Source of the DNA: a virus
Length of the DNA: 36,342 nt
Virus record (IMG/VR): IMGVR_UViG_3300044845_000500
Location: 1-36,342 of that record
Direction: 5' to 3' (one strand)
Within the stretch, counting starts at the first letter, position 1. Every line of letters begins with the position of its first letter. The notes below the pieces were generated by a model. That model worked only from the letters and a program-made list of their open reading frames with translations. It was not told the DNA's origin and did not search any database. Of the stretch, positions 1 through 6,888 are shown piece by piece. Position numbers and translations under genes: made by a program.

Positions 1-158
1 AGCCGCGCAACGTCGAGTTGGTGAGTGCCTCCCTCAAAGTCGATGAAGAGAGGAGAGGGAAGCTGACTGGCGAGCGTGCTTTTTCCGATGCCCGCCGGGG
101 CGTAGATAACGAGTTTCTGTGGGCGGGCTTTCTTCCCGCGGGATATGTTCAGAGCCAT
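1..158 (-). CDS. Sak4-like (AAA_24) recombination ATPase, N-terminal part, runs off the window
   Basis: The first 52 codons are present; the rest lies beyond base 1. The start is ATG at 158-156. A Walker A motif (APAGIGKST, about residues 20-28) is followed by LFIDFEGGT, which resembles the strand and acidic turn after the P-loop in phage nucleotide-binding proteins of the AAA_24/Sak4 type. Sak4 proteins are RecA-like ATPases that assist single-strand annealing during phage recombination and usually sit beside a RecB/Cas4-like exonuclease and a DUF669 protein. Both of those lie at the other end of this window. No Shine-Dalgarno is seen. Family is inferred from the P-loop region only; another RecA-like phage ATPase is possible. 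Confidence 0.75.
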   Translation of the reverse strand, partial: MALNISRGKKARPQKLVIYAPAGIGKSTLASQLPSPLFIDFEGGTHQLDVAR

Positions 159-239
159 AGGTTTTCGGTGTTGGGGTGTTGGTTTTGGGCACGGTTCCCC
201 CGTGCTGGGTTTGTTTGCGGGGCGAGCGCCCCGAAAGGG

Positions 240-473
240 TCAGGGTTGGTGCAGCTTGAAGAATTCCCCGTCAGGTGGGTAATCCCTCTTCCTCCGCCGA
301 CACATCGAAAGGACGCGAACAGCGGCGACGCGCCGGGCCTCGACGGGCCAGTCTGTATTGTTGAATACAGCCAACTCCTTCGTTGATGCGAATGTGGCTT
401 CGCACAGAGTGCAGATCATAGTCTCCCGCTTCTTCTTGTCGCCGCATGGGCAGTTGGCGTCCTCGTAGCTCAT
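240..473 (-). CDS. small Cys-rich (zinc-ribbon-like) protein
   Basis: A 77-residue protein starting at ATG 473, three bases after the stop of the upstream 47-residue ORF. CPCG near residue 8 and CTLCE near residue 21 make two CxxC/CxC knuckles that could bind one zinc ion. The C-terminal half is basic (RRRKR). No function is recognised. The 80 bases between its stop and the Sak4-like gene contain two short GC-rich hairpins without a T tract. Confidence 0.6.
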   Translation of the reverse strand: MSYEDANCPCGDKKKRETMICTLCEATFASTKELAVFNNTDWPVEARRVAAVRVLSMCRRRKRDYPPDGEFFKLHQP

Positions 474-476
474 GGG

Positions 477-620
477 TCAGAGACGGTTGAGCTTGATGAG
501 GCGGCTGGGGAGCCACTGGTTCCCGCGTCGGCGGGCGGCCTTGGTGACATAGTAGCACCGGGCGCACAGCACGCCGCAGATGATGCCGGCGGTGATGTCG
601 ATCAGTTGGTCAGCACTCAT
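477..620 (-). CDS. 47-residue microprotein, possible membrane segment
   Basis: This small ORF fills the gap between the HTH gene and the zinc-ribbon-like gene. It starts at ATG 620, inside the last codons of the HTH gene, and ends TGA three bases before the next ATG. The N-terminal part (about residues 5-22) is hydrophobic with three cysteines and is followed by a strongly basic stretch (KAARRR). The spacing fits the gene chain around it, which is the main reason to accept it. Function unknown. Confidence 0.5.
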   Translation of the reverse strand: MSADQLIDITAGIICGVLCARCYYVTKAARRRGNQWLPSRLIKLNRL

Positions 621-993
621 CGTATGCGACCCCCCTTTCCCGTGCGCGTGCCCGACAGGTCAGGCAGTGCTTGAAGGCGTGCGTGGAACTGAGGAACGGC
701 CCCCGGGCTCCGCACTCCGCGACCTGCGGGTTGTCGCGCCTCATGATGTGCTTGTGCGGCAGTTCGCCGTTCAAGGTCACTTCGTACCGCCAGACCGGAC
801 CCATGCGGATGATGCCAGGACGGGCGGTTTTAACGTACTTCTCCGCCGCGTCCAAGTCCACCCGCAGCCCCATCCCGGGGACCTTGCGGACGGCTGCGGC
901 GAGTCGCAGGACGTTGTCCTTCCGGTGACGGTGGATGGTGGCGAGGCTGTAGCCGGTGAGGCTGGCAAGCTCGCGGATGGTGCAGAGGTTCAC
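610..993 (-). CDS. helix-turn-helix DNA-binding protein
   Basis: A 127-residue protein starting with GTG at 993; the GTGA overlaps the stop of the upstream ORF, and GGAGGT lies eight bases upstream, a good Shine-Dalgarno for this phage. Residues 5-25 (TIRELASLTGYSLATIHRHR) look like a MerR/excisionase-type helix-turn-helix, followed by an arginine-rich wing and a second helical part. Four cysteines in the C-terminal part (CGARG, HCLTC) could bind metal. Likely a transcription regulator of the early region or a recombination accessory factor; which one cannot be told from sequence. Confidence 0.75.
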   Translation of the reverse strand: MNLCTIRELASLTGYSLATIHRHRKDNVLRLAAAVRKVPGMGLRVDLDAAEKYVKTARPGIIRMGPVWRYEVTLNGELPHKHIMRRDNPQVAECGARGPFLSSTHAFKHCLTCRARARERGVAYDEC

Positions 994-1103
994 CTTGCAC
1001 CTCCTTCCGCCAGCATGCTCCCGTTAGCGTACATGAGGGAGACCACCAGCAGACAACCCCCGGCGAACCCCAGCAAGAACGCCGCAACAATCGCGCACTT
1101 CAT
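990..1103 (-). CDS. 37-residue single-pass membrane microprotein
   Basis: ATG at 1103 overlaps the stop of the upstream coiled-coil gene (ATGA), and its TGA overlaps the GTG start of the HTH gene. Residues 2-24 form one hydrophobic segment (AIVAAFLLGFAGGCLLVVS), followed by a short polar tail. The end of this gene also carries the Shine-Dalgarno of the next gene. Translational coupling at both ends supports it as real; role unknown. Confidence 0.55.
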   Translation of the reverse strand: MKCAIVAAFLLGFAGGCLLVVSLMYANGSMLAEGGAR

Positions 1104-1417
1104 GCCAGCCTCCCTTCCAGTGCGGCCAGTTGCTCTCTCAGCTCCTTCGTCCGCATCCGCTCCATCACCAGTTCCCGCTCCAGTTGGGCCACTCTGCTGT
1201 CTTCGGACTGCCGGACGCGGCCCGCGGCCGTCAGTAACGAGCGAGGCCCGGGGAACGGCGCGTCGGCTTCCACTTCATCGAATGCTGGACGGGGCGGGAG
1301 AGCTTCCCGGATCCGCAGTTCCAGCGTCTGCACCGATTGCGAGCGGGGGACGAGTGGCACCGGGCGCATAACGGCGGGGCGTGCGGTGCCGCGGAGGATG
1401 TTGGCGAGGATGCTCAT
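1100..1417 (-). CDS. small protein with C-terminal coiled coil
   Basis: A 105-residue protein from ATG 1417, which overlaps the TGA of the upstream 57-residue ORF; a longer reading frame extends upstream, but this start fits the ATGA pattern. The last 30 residues (VAQLERELVMERMRTKELRE and onward) form regular heptads, suggesting oligomerisation. The first part is Arg/Pro-rich. Not recognised. Confidence 0.6.
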   Translation of the reverse strand: MSILANILRGTARPAVMRPVPLVPRSQSVQTLELRIREALPPRPAFDEVEADAPFPGPRSLLTAAGRVRQSEDSRVAQLERELVMERMRTKELREQLAALEGRLA

Positions 1418-1587
1418 GCGGCACCCCCTTCCAGCGATTGGAGACAGCGGAGGGTGAGGAGTTCGTCGAGGATCAGCGAGCAGACGACCCAGCCACTCCG
1501 GCGGGACCACCACTTGGCGACGTTGCGGCGAAGTAGGGCGGCGGAGGTGTAACCGCCGGACAGGGTAGAGAGCAGGCGGCGGATCAC
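1414..1587 (-). CDS. 57-residue microprotein, basic, possibly membrane-associated
   Basis: Starts with GTG at 1587, overlapping the TGA of the PEP-CTERM-like gene (GTGA), and stops with TGA overlapping the next ATG. It has a basic first half with several tryptophans (NVAKWWSRRSGW) and a hydrophobic stretch (VVCSLILDELLTL). Both ends are coupled to neighbours and there is no competing longer gene here. Function unknown. Confidence 0.45.
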   Translation of the reverse strand: MIRRLLSTLSGGYTSAALLRRNVAKWWSRRSGWVVCSLILDELLTLRCLQSLEGGAA

Positions 1588-1829
1588 TTGGCCCCTCCCT
1601 TCCGGCGGAGGATGAGGGCGGCCCCGGCGAGAGCCAGCGCCAGCACTGGCGAGGCTTCGGGGACGGACTGCGGGCGGGTCGAGTCTGACCAGTCCGAAGA
1701 CCAGTCTGAGGACTCGCGGGAGTCGCGTGACCAGTCGGTTGATTCGCTGGAGCGGTCCCGTGTGCGTTCGCGGCTGTCACCGGCGAAGGCTGAGGCGGCG
1801 AGGGCGAGGAAGAGGGCGGCGCGGATCAT
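1584..1829 (-). CDS. secreted protein with PEP-CTERM-like sorting signal
   Basis: An 81-residue protein from ATG 1829 (ATGA overlap with the repressor gene). Residues 1-16 are a signal peptide ending AFA. The middle is a low-complexity Ser/Asp/Arg/Trp stretch with imperfect SxDWS units. The C-terminus has VPEAS, a hydrophobic segment of about 14 residues and a basic end (LRRKGG). This three-part tail is the architecture of PEP-CTERM signals, which are processed by exosortase in bacteria such as Verrucomicrobiota. On a phage it could display a short acidic/Trp polypeptide on the host surface, perhaps to exclude other phages; that role is inference. PEA instead of PEP is a tolerated-looking variant. 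Confidence 0.7.
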   Translation of the reverse strand: MIRAALFLALAASAFAGDSRERTRDRSSESTDWSRDSRESSDWSSDWSDSTRPQSVPEASPVLALALAGAALILRRKGGAK

Positions 1830-2047
1830 GCGGCCCTCCCTTTGCGAGGGGTGGAGCGACGGGCGGCCGACTCAGTCGCCGCGGAGGTGCGGCGGGTCGG
1901 GATAAGGCGGGCTGCGACAATCGGCAGGCCAGCATCAACCGCTTCCCGCAGAATGTGGCTGGTCGTCTGGTTGGTTTTCGCCTTGAGGTCGCTGACCGCT
2001 TGGTGAGTTTCGGCGGTCAGCCGTATCGGTATGGGGTAGGTTGCCAT
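1826..2047 (-). CDS. ribbon-helix-helix (CopG/Arc-like) repressor
   Basis: A 73-residue protein from ATG 2047. Residues 5-40 give the ribbon-helix-helix pattern: a short strand (IPIRLTAE), a helix (THQAVSDLKAKT), then a second helix (HILREAVDAGL). The C-terminus is basic. It is the first gene of the early block after the lysis genes, and four TGTAGA repeats lie directly upstream, so it probably represses its own promoter and the genes after it. It could act as the early/late switch; no partner toxin is evident. Confidence 0.75.
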   Translation of the reverse strand: MATYPIPIRLTAETHQAVSDLKAKTNQTTSHILREAVDAGLPIVAARLIPTRRTSAATESAARRSTPRKGRAA

Positions 2048-2054
2048 GCGGCGC

Positions 2055-2108
2055 TTCTACACCATGACTCTACAGCCGCGCAAGTTTTTTCTACAAAAAG
2101 TTTCTACA
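2055..2108 (-). promoter_or_regulatory. four-repeat operator and promoter before the repressor gene
   Basis: On the minus strand TGTAGA occurs four times, at 2102-2108, 2089-2095, 2068-2074 and 2055-2061. The first three copies read from the right are followed by A or G, giving TGTAGAA or TGTAGAG. Start-to-start spacing is 13, 21 and 13 bases, that is two pairs. Ribbon-helix-helix proteins commonly bind such direct repeats as paired dimers. A promoter can be read through it: TTGTAG (2096-2091), 18-base spacer, TAGAGT (2072-2067), preceded by TG. Repeats are seen directly; operator and promoter function are inferred. Confidence 0.6.
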
Positions 2109-2164
2109 AGCCGCAGCCGATGCGCTGGGCCACACGACGACGGCGACGACGGAGCGGCACTATG

Positions 2165-2722
2165 TCACGCCAGAAGGATGTAAGTGATCGTCTCCCGGTT
2201 CCAGCGATTACCGAACACCCGTTGAGCCTCGCCCCGTGCCAAGGTGTAAAACGCATCCCACTGGGTCGGCGGGATGGTCTGGCAGCCGAGGGAGGAAGTG
2301 CCAGTGCGGCCGCCCCTGTGGATGTTGATGCCGAACATGCCGGTATCCGGCCCCGCGCCATCACGCCGCACCGTCACCGGCCCTTTCCGCTGGCAGATTG
2401 CCGGATGGGGGACCGTGCCGCCGTGAGTGTCGAACTGGTAGCAGTCCCACCACCCGGGCTCCAGAACGGCGATACGTGGGCGGCTGACGCTGGGGTCGGT
2501 GTTGCCGTTGAACGCGGCGAAGGTGTGCGGGGAGACGACGAAGAGGGCGTCATCATAGATACCCCTGTCGTTGCGACCGACCGCCCCCATGCTGTCCCGG
2601 TAGTACCCGCGGATACCTGCAATGTAGAACTGCGGGAGGTCGCGCCCCTGGTGCGTCTGGATGATTCGGTTCTCCAGTTCATTCCGCGCGTACTGGGGCC
2701 GGGAGGATGGCGTAATACTCAT
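2165..2722 (-). CDS. L,D-transpeptidase-like murein enzyme (probable endolysin)
   Basis: A 185-residue protein from ATG 2722, overlapping the stop of the upstream Cys-rich ORF. The segment GINIHRGG (His135) followed by TSSLGCQTIP (Cys147) matches the H-x(n)-S-x-G-C active-site layout of the YkuD/L,D-transpeptidase fold, with Gln where classical enzymes have Arg or Val. It lies at the end of the late block after the holin-like, lipoprotein and tail fibre genes, so a role in peptidoglycan breakdown at lysis is likely. There is no signal peptide, so release would need the holin. The classical muramidase and amidase motifs are absent. Confidence 0.7.
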   Translation of the reverse strand: MSITPSSRPQYARNELENRIIQTHQGRDLPQFYIAGIRGYYRDSMGAVGRNDRGIYDDALFVVSPHTFAAFNGNTDPSVSRPRIAVLEPGWWDCYQFDTHGGTVPHPAICQRKGPVTVRRDGAGPDTGMFGINIHRGGRTGTSSLGCQTIPPTQWDAFYTLARGEAQRVFGNRWNRETITYILLA

Positions 2723-2874
2723 GGGGTGTCGGGTGACGGTGGTGGGACGATTTCAATGGTGGTGCCAACGCAATCGGGCTCTTGCGATGGGCACGCTAAT
2801 TCCCAGTGTGCTAGTTTGCTGAGTGCTCGACAGTTGCAGCACTGGCGCGGCGTCGTTGTTGGCGTGAGGCTCAT
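2719..2874 (-). CDS. 51-residue Cys-rich microprotein in the lysis cassette
   Basis: ATG at 2874 overlaps the stop of the lipoprotein gene and TGA overlaps the start of the lysin gene, both by ATGA. It contains CCNC near residue 12 and two more cysteines (ACPSQEPDC), which could bind a metal, and a Pro-rich tail. It sits between two lysis genes; a regulator or accessory of lysis is conceivable but not shown. Confidence 0.55.
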   Translation of the reverse strand: MSLTPTTTPRQCCNCRALSKLAHWELACPSQEPDCVGTTIEIVPPPSPDTP

Positions 2875-3065
2875 TTAGTCGCCTCCGGTTTCACCTTTCG
2901 CCATGGCGCTTGAACAGAGACCACAGCTTTCCCGTCCGCATAGGACACAGTAGCAGGCAGCCCGAAGGCGTCGGTTTGATAGGCGAAAGACAGCCCGTTG
3001 GTTCCCGTTCCCGCGCACGACGGCAGCAAAATGGCTGCGAGGATGGAAAGGAGGAGTGGCTTCAT
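2871..3065 (-). CDS. small lipoprotein, candidate outer-membrane spanin
   Basis: A 64-residue protein from ATG 3065 (overlaps the upstream stop); a longer frame exists but this start gives a clean lipoprotein signal. Residues 1-16 are Lys plus a hydrophobic core ending LLPSC, a lipobox with Cys17 as lipidation site. The mature part is short and polar. Rz1-type o-spanins are small lipoproteins located next to endolysin genes, so this is a candidate, but no matching inner-membrane spanin is clear; the neighbouring 82-residue protein lacks a transmembrane segment. Confidence 0.6.
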   Translation of the reverse strand: MKPLLLSILAAILLPSCAGTGTNGLSFAYQTDAFGLPATVSYADGKAVVSVQAPWRKVKPEATK

Positions 3066-3310
3066 GGCGTGGTGGTCGGCCCGACTGGCGGAATGAGCAT
3101 GGGCTTGAAGTTCTGAAGCACCCACTTGCAGTATTGGCCGTAAAGCGACCCGAGAGCCTCCGCAGCCTCGCCGATGGCTTCGATGGCCTTGGCGATCTTG
3201 TCAGCCTGCTCCAGAGTCAGCGGGGGCGGCGTGATGATGACGGGCGGGCGAACTGGTCCGGGTTCTCCAGTGACTGGTGGTCCTGATTCTTCGGTGGTGG
3301 ATTCGCTCAT
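3062..3310 (-). CDS. small Pro-rich protein of the lysis region
   Basis: An 82-residue protein from ATG 3310. The first third is acidic and Pro-rich (PVRPPVIITPPP), the middle is a helix of about 30 residues (LEQADKIAKAIEAIGEAAEA), the end is Pro-rich again. The leader upstream is A-rich (AATAACAAACC) without Shine-Dalgarno. Not recognised; position between fibre and lipoprotein suggests a virion or lysis accessory. Confidence 0.6.
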   Translation of the reverse strand: MSESTTEESGPPVTGEPGPVRPPVIITPPPLTLEQADKIAKAIEAIGEAAEALGSLYGQYCKWVLQNFKPMLIPPVGPTTTP

Positions 3311-3331
3311 GGTTTGTTATTGGTGATGGTA

Positions 3332-5869
3332 TTAGTTGGCTAGGATTCCCTTGTTTTTGAGCGCAACAATTAGCGTGCCGAGAATGTCGGCAAGTTCTTC
3401 AACTGTTGTTGCGTTGGCGTCGCAAGTGCGGTCGGTGGTGATGTTCGTAAACGTCGTCCACCCCGTCTCCGCGACAGCCACAGTGCCTCCAGCGAAGGCG
3501 AAAGCGCCGTCATCGCGGACGGTGAAGCGAGCGGTGCCGCTGCTGTTCTCAACTAGCAAACCGACGCCTGTCGAGGTTCCCGCACCGCGCACCTGGAGCC
3601 GTGCCGTAGGCTGCGAGCTTGAAGAAAAGACATTAGAGCCAATCCCCGTGTTGCCGTTGTCTGAAGTCCATACGGACACAACCGGAGTGGTGGTGCCGTT
3701 TGGTGTTGTTAGCATTCCAACCCCAGATCCGTAAGCCGACCCGTCTATCCAGTTTTCTGTTGCAAATGCTCTGATTCCTACGCTTACGCGAAGACTGGAG
3801 CTTGATGACGATCCGCCGATGCTCATTCCCCCAAGTCTATCATTCGCCGCCATCGCTGCTCCATCATTGGAAAACACTGCAAAAAACGCACCCCCTAGTG
3901 CCCCGGATGATGCCGTGTTTTCGCCAACGATGGTACTGGCGGTGGTTGTGCTGGCAATTAACGGGGTCAGTCCGTTGGATGTAAAAGAACTCAGGGCCGC
4001 GGACGTGTTCTGTATCCTTGAAAAACCGCCGCTTCTTGATAGCTCAATCCAGTTCACCCCATCAGAGATGAGGGTGATGGAATCCTTCTGCCCCAGTGCG
4101 CTCCAGTCTCGATTCAGGAAGCAAACACCCGATCCAGACGAGTTCGCTTGCCCATTGAGAAGTTGAACAAAGAAAGCCGACTGGACGTTCTCAAGAAAAA
4201 GCAACTGGCCCGTTTTTAGCGGAGCAGTTAAAACGATGCTTCTGTTTGATGCCGTTGCCGAGTCAGAACTAAGTCGGACGTATCCGCTGTGAGTCTGAAC
4301 GACTTGGTTGTCGGCGGTTACTGGGATTGTGGTGGTTGATCCTTTCAGCGCCACCGGCTCCCGTGGTTCAATTCCCGCCGCGAACAAACCAACCCGCGCC
4401 CCGACTTCATTCTGCCCGGCCTGATTGTAATGAACCGTGTCGGCCAGCATTGACCGCGCCGAAAATGTGTCTGTGTCCCGGTATGCGATCAAGGTTTTGT
4501 TGTCCGCCGCTGCGACGTTTTCTTGAGCGCCGCGAACCGCCGCAGACCCCACGTCGCTTGCCGATGTCCTCACTCCAGTCCGCACGAGCCACAGTGGGAG
4601 ATTGGTGTCAATGTTGGTGCGGTAATAAGCCAGCATCGTTGTCAGTGCGGTCTGATACTGCGCTTGTGTGATCGTCCCGGAATTGATGTAAATCGCATCC
4701 TGCTCTCCCTGTAGCCAAATAATGCCAGCCATTACCACCTGATAACCTGCTGCTTCAAACGCGGCCTTAGCGGCGAGATACCGACTGACAACAGTGGCGC
4801 GAAGTGCGCCCGAAACGTCAAAGTTACCGTTGCCTCCGTCTGCCAGTGACGATTGCGCCGCCCCGTCGATCATCACGCCAGCGACAATCCCGACCTGTAG
4901 CCCAGTAACTGAAATGTAGGCGTTAGCGAATGCTGCCGCGCACGAAGTTCCAAGGGTTTGACCACCTGATGTTCCTGTGGTCAGCGTCAACGCCTGCACG
5001 CCGCCAGAGGATGTCCATTGATACGCCCCAGCCATCGGCGTCGGGGCTTGCGCTGCATTTCCTCCGGCTCCGTAACTGTTTGATTGGCCTGACAGGCAAA
5101 AAAGATGGATGATGTTGTTTTTCGTCGCCCCGGCGGCGATGCCAGCCAGCTTCGTCACCTGCGCGGGCAGCATGACGCCAGCGTTTGTTCCGTCTGCTGC
5201 CGGGATGGTGGCATCCGTGCCGGTGTCGCTGTTGATGACAACCTGCGTCGGTGAAACCGTGGCGCTGAGGTTGGTGTCGCCCCCTCCTCCACTGAACAAC
5301 ACCCAGAAACTCTCCCATTCCATCCCCACTCCCGGCTCGTCGTCCACCGTGCTGAGGTTGTCTGCGGTGCAGATGTAGGCGGTGGTGCCTACCGTGACGA
5401 CGGTGCCGGTGACGTAGCTGCGGCCGGCGGCCCATGCCACGCCGCCTTTCTCGATGAGGATGGACGTGGCGGGCGGGTCGGCGGTGAGGCGGCTGACGGC
5501 GTGCCACCCCAACAACAAGTCTGCGGCGGCGAGAGTGTACAGTCGATCAGCATCCCCGACGCCGTACAGCACCAACCAGCAGGCGCGGACGCTGTTCGGT
5601 GTGACGGTCTGGTTGGTCTGCGGGCTGTCGAAAGTGACCTCAAAGCTGGTGGCATCAGCCGCAACGCTGACGGTGGTGGATGCCAGTGGCGCAGTCTCGG
5701 CGGCGACGTTGCGGGACGTGTGGATCTCCGCCGTCACCGTGAGCCCCGATGGAAGGGTTTCCCCGGCCCTCAGCGTACACGCCAGCTTCAGCGGGTTCGC
5801 CTGCGGGTGTTCGATCCGCAGGATGTTCAGCCGTTGGAGGCTGACTTCAATGTTTGCGGTGCGAATCAT
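3332..5869 (-). CDS. tail fibre/tip protein with SGNH (sialate O-acetylesterase-type) domain
   Basis: An 845-residue protein. Residues 1-130 resemble BppU-type baseplate attachment domains. Residues 140-190 have the WAAGRSYVTGTVV...Y pattern of carbohydrate-binding CBM5/12 modules. Residues 253-500 form an SGNH hydrolase of the SASA type: GQSN with Ser263 as likely nucleophile, WLQGEQDA (385-392), and DTVHYN with Asp477 and His480. The remainder is Ser/Thr/Gly-rich fibre sequence. The SASA domain suggests that the phage removes O-acetyl groups from a surface glycan while binding. Its start overlaps the holin-like gene stop (ATGA). Confidence 0.85.
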   Translation of the reverse strand: MIRTANIEVSLQRLNILRIEHPQANPLKLACTLRAGETLPSGLTVTAEIHTSRNVAAETAPLASTTVSVAADATSFEVTFDSPQTNQTVTPNSVRACWLVLYGVGDADRLYTLAAADLLLGWHAVSRLTADPPATSILIEKGGVAWAAGRSYVTGTVVTVGTTAYICTADNLSTVDDEPGVGMEWESFWVLFSGGGGDTNLSATVSPTQVVINSDTGTDATIPAADGTNAGVMLPAQVTKLAGIAAGATKNNIIHLFCLSGQSNSYGAGGNAAQAPTPMAGAYQWTSSGGVQALTLTTGTSGGQTLGTSCAAAFANAYISVTGLQVGIVAGVMIDGAAQSSLADGGNGNFDVSGALRATVVSRYLAAKAAFEAAGYQVVMAGIIWLQGEQDAIYINSGTITQAQYQTALTTMLAYYRTNIDTNLPLWLVRTGVRTSASDVGSAAVRGAQENVAAADNKTLIAYRDTDTFSARSMLADTVHYNQAGQNEVGARVGLFAAGIEPREPVALKGSTTTIPVTADNQVVQTHSGYVRLSSDSATASNRSIVLTAPLKTGQLLFLENVQSAFFVQLLNGQANSSGSGVCFLNRDWSALGQKDSITLISDGVNWIELSRSGGFSRIQNTSAALSSFTSNGLTPLIASTTTASTIVGENTASSGALGGAFFAVFSNDGAAMAANDRLGGMSIGGSSSSSSLRVSVGIRAFATENWIDGSAYGSGVGMLTTPNGTTTPVVSVWTSDNGNTGIGSNVFSSSSQPTARLQVRGAGTSTGVGLLVENSSGTARFTVRDDGAFAFAGGTVAVAETGWTTFTNITTDRTCDANATTVEELADILGTLIVALKNKGILAN

Positions 5870-6354
5870 TCGTTAGTGTCCGTGGTGTTTTTGGTGAGCC
5901 AGCTTTTGAGTGTGGCGGATGCGGCGTGGATGACCAGCCAGCCATTCAAGCCGCACACAAAACCGGCGGCGGCCCACGCCTCCCACGCCCTCGCGATCAC
6001 TGATTCATGGGTGAGTGTACCTAGCTGAACCAGAAACAGGAACCCGATTTTGGGTGCGCAGACTCCAGCGAGTGCGGAGGCGATGAAATTTGTGAGGGCT
6101 GGGCGGAAGTCGCGGCCTTTGTAACGCGCTTCGATGAGTGAGATGAGGGATGCCAGAATGGCACCAAGGACAGCATAAACGTCCGCAGCCCTGGGATGCT
6201 CCACGACGAGGGCCGTGGCCGGGATAGCAAGGGCGGTGGCGATGGCGGGGATGGTGAAAGCGGCAGCGAGTAACGGCATGGGGCGGCGTTTGGTGGCGAT
6301 GTGATGGACCGCGGAGATGGATCCAGCGGAGATGGAAGCGGCGGGGGGTGGCAT
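5866..6354 (-). CDS. multi-pass membrane protein, probable holin
   Basis: A 162-residue protein from ATG 6354, four bases after the upstream stop. Met26 is an alternative start. About four hydrophobic segments are visible: residues 27-49 (LLAAAFTIPAIATALAI), 59-73 (VYAVLGAILASLISL), 88-112, and 124-148. The C-terminus is charged (KNTTDTNE). Size, topology and position between tail genes and the fibre/lysin genes fit a holin, though no family signature is recognised. Confidence 0.6.
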   Translation of the reverse strand: MPPPAASISAGSISAVHHIATKRRPMPLLAAAFTIPAIATALAIPATALVVEHPRAADVYAVLGAILASLISLIEARYKGRDFRPALTNFIASALAGVCAPKIGFLFLVQLGTLTHESVIARAWEAWAAAGFVCGLNGWLVIHAASATLKSWLTKNTTDTNE

Positions 6355-6358
6355 GGGA

Positions 6359-6865
6359 TCAGGACGAGAATCCGGCGGCGGCTCCGATGATGATGACGTC
6401 GATGGCGAGGTTGGCGGAGCCGACGGCTGACTCGATGACCAGGCTGGTTCCGCTCCCGGTGGTTACGCCGATGGCGTTTGTTAGCGCCATGACGTCGCCG
6501 ACGTTCATCGGGTGGAGAGACCCGCCTGAGGCGAACAGGTCGTTGGTGGTCACTTCCGCCGCTCCGGTGGCTGGGATAAGTGGGTCGTATGGTGTCAGCG
6601 TGACGACCAATCCCTTGATCTTGGTGCAGTCGATGGCATCCCCGGCGAGGTCGAGAACAGCCACCCCATTCAACTCCAGAGCGCCGAACGTGTCGATGGT
6701 GTACAGCACGTTCCCAACGGGCAGGAAGCGGAATTTGTGGGCGACGTTCCCGGAGATGCCCGTGCTGGTGGTGGGGATTTCCCGGTAAAGCTGATCCGTC
6801 TCCCCGGTCGGCAGAAAGGCAAAAGCGGCGCCGATTTTAACGTAGGCGTAGGGGACGGTGGACAT
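6359..6865 (-). CDS. virion-associated protein, probable distal tail component
   Basis: A 168-residue protein; ATG at 6865 is preferred over the GTG just upstream at 6868. A GGTGG lies 8-12 bases before the start. Sequence is beta-rich, Gly/Thr/Ala/Val-rich with few charges, typical of tail or decoration proteins. The stretch TPYDPLIPATGAAEVTTND resembles no family I can name. Position after the two tail-tip genes and before the holin-like gene suggests a tail-tip or fibre-attachment role. Confidence 0.55.
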   Translation of the reverse strand: MSTVPYAYVKIGAAFAFLPTGETDQLYREIPTTSTGISGNVAHKFRFLPVGNVLYTIDTFGALELNGVAVLDLAGDAIDCTKIKGLVVTLTPYDPLIPATGAAEVTTNDLFASGGSLHPMNVGDVMALTNAIGVTTGSGTSLVIESAVGSANLAIDVIIIGAAAGFSS

Positions 6866-6888
6866 CACTTTCCACCAGGAGTGTCAAG
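6863..6888 (-). repeat. intergenic repeat family A, copy 1
   Basis: Contains the upstream stop (TTGAC), CCTGGTGG and AAGTGATG leading into the next start. The near-identical arrangement recurs at 19978-20004 and, in a longer version, at 11849-11883 and 17221-17255. It may serve as a shared ribosome-loading or regulatory leader. Confidence 0.5.

Noticed and set aside
159-239. Terminator before the Sak4-like gene
   Set aside because: Two GC hairpins are present but no T tract follows on the minus strand.
580-1371. Long plus-strand frame of 263 codons
   Set aside because: Opposite to a continuous set of overlapping minus-strand genes with clear motifs; composition Arg/Pro-rich as expected of a shadow frame.
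1727-2878. Plus-strand frame of 383 codons over the repressor and lysin genes
   Set aside because: Covers the lysin with its active-site motif and the operator region on the other strand; Arg-rich first part, no domain.
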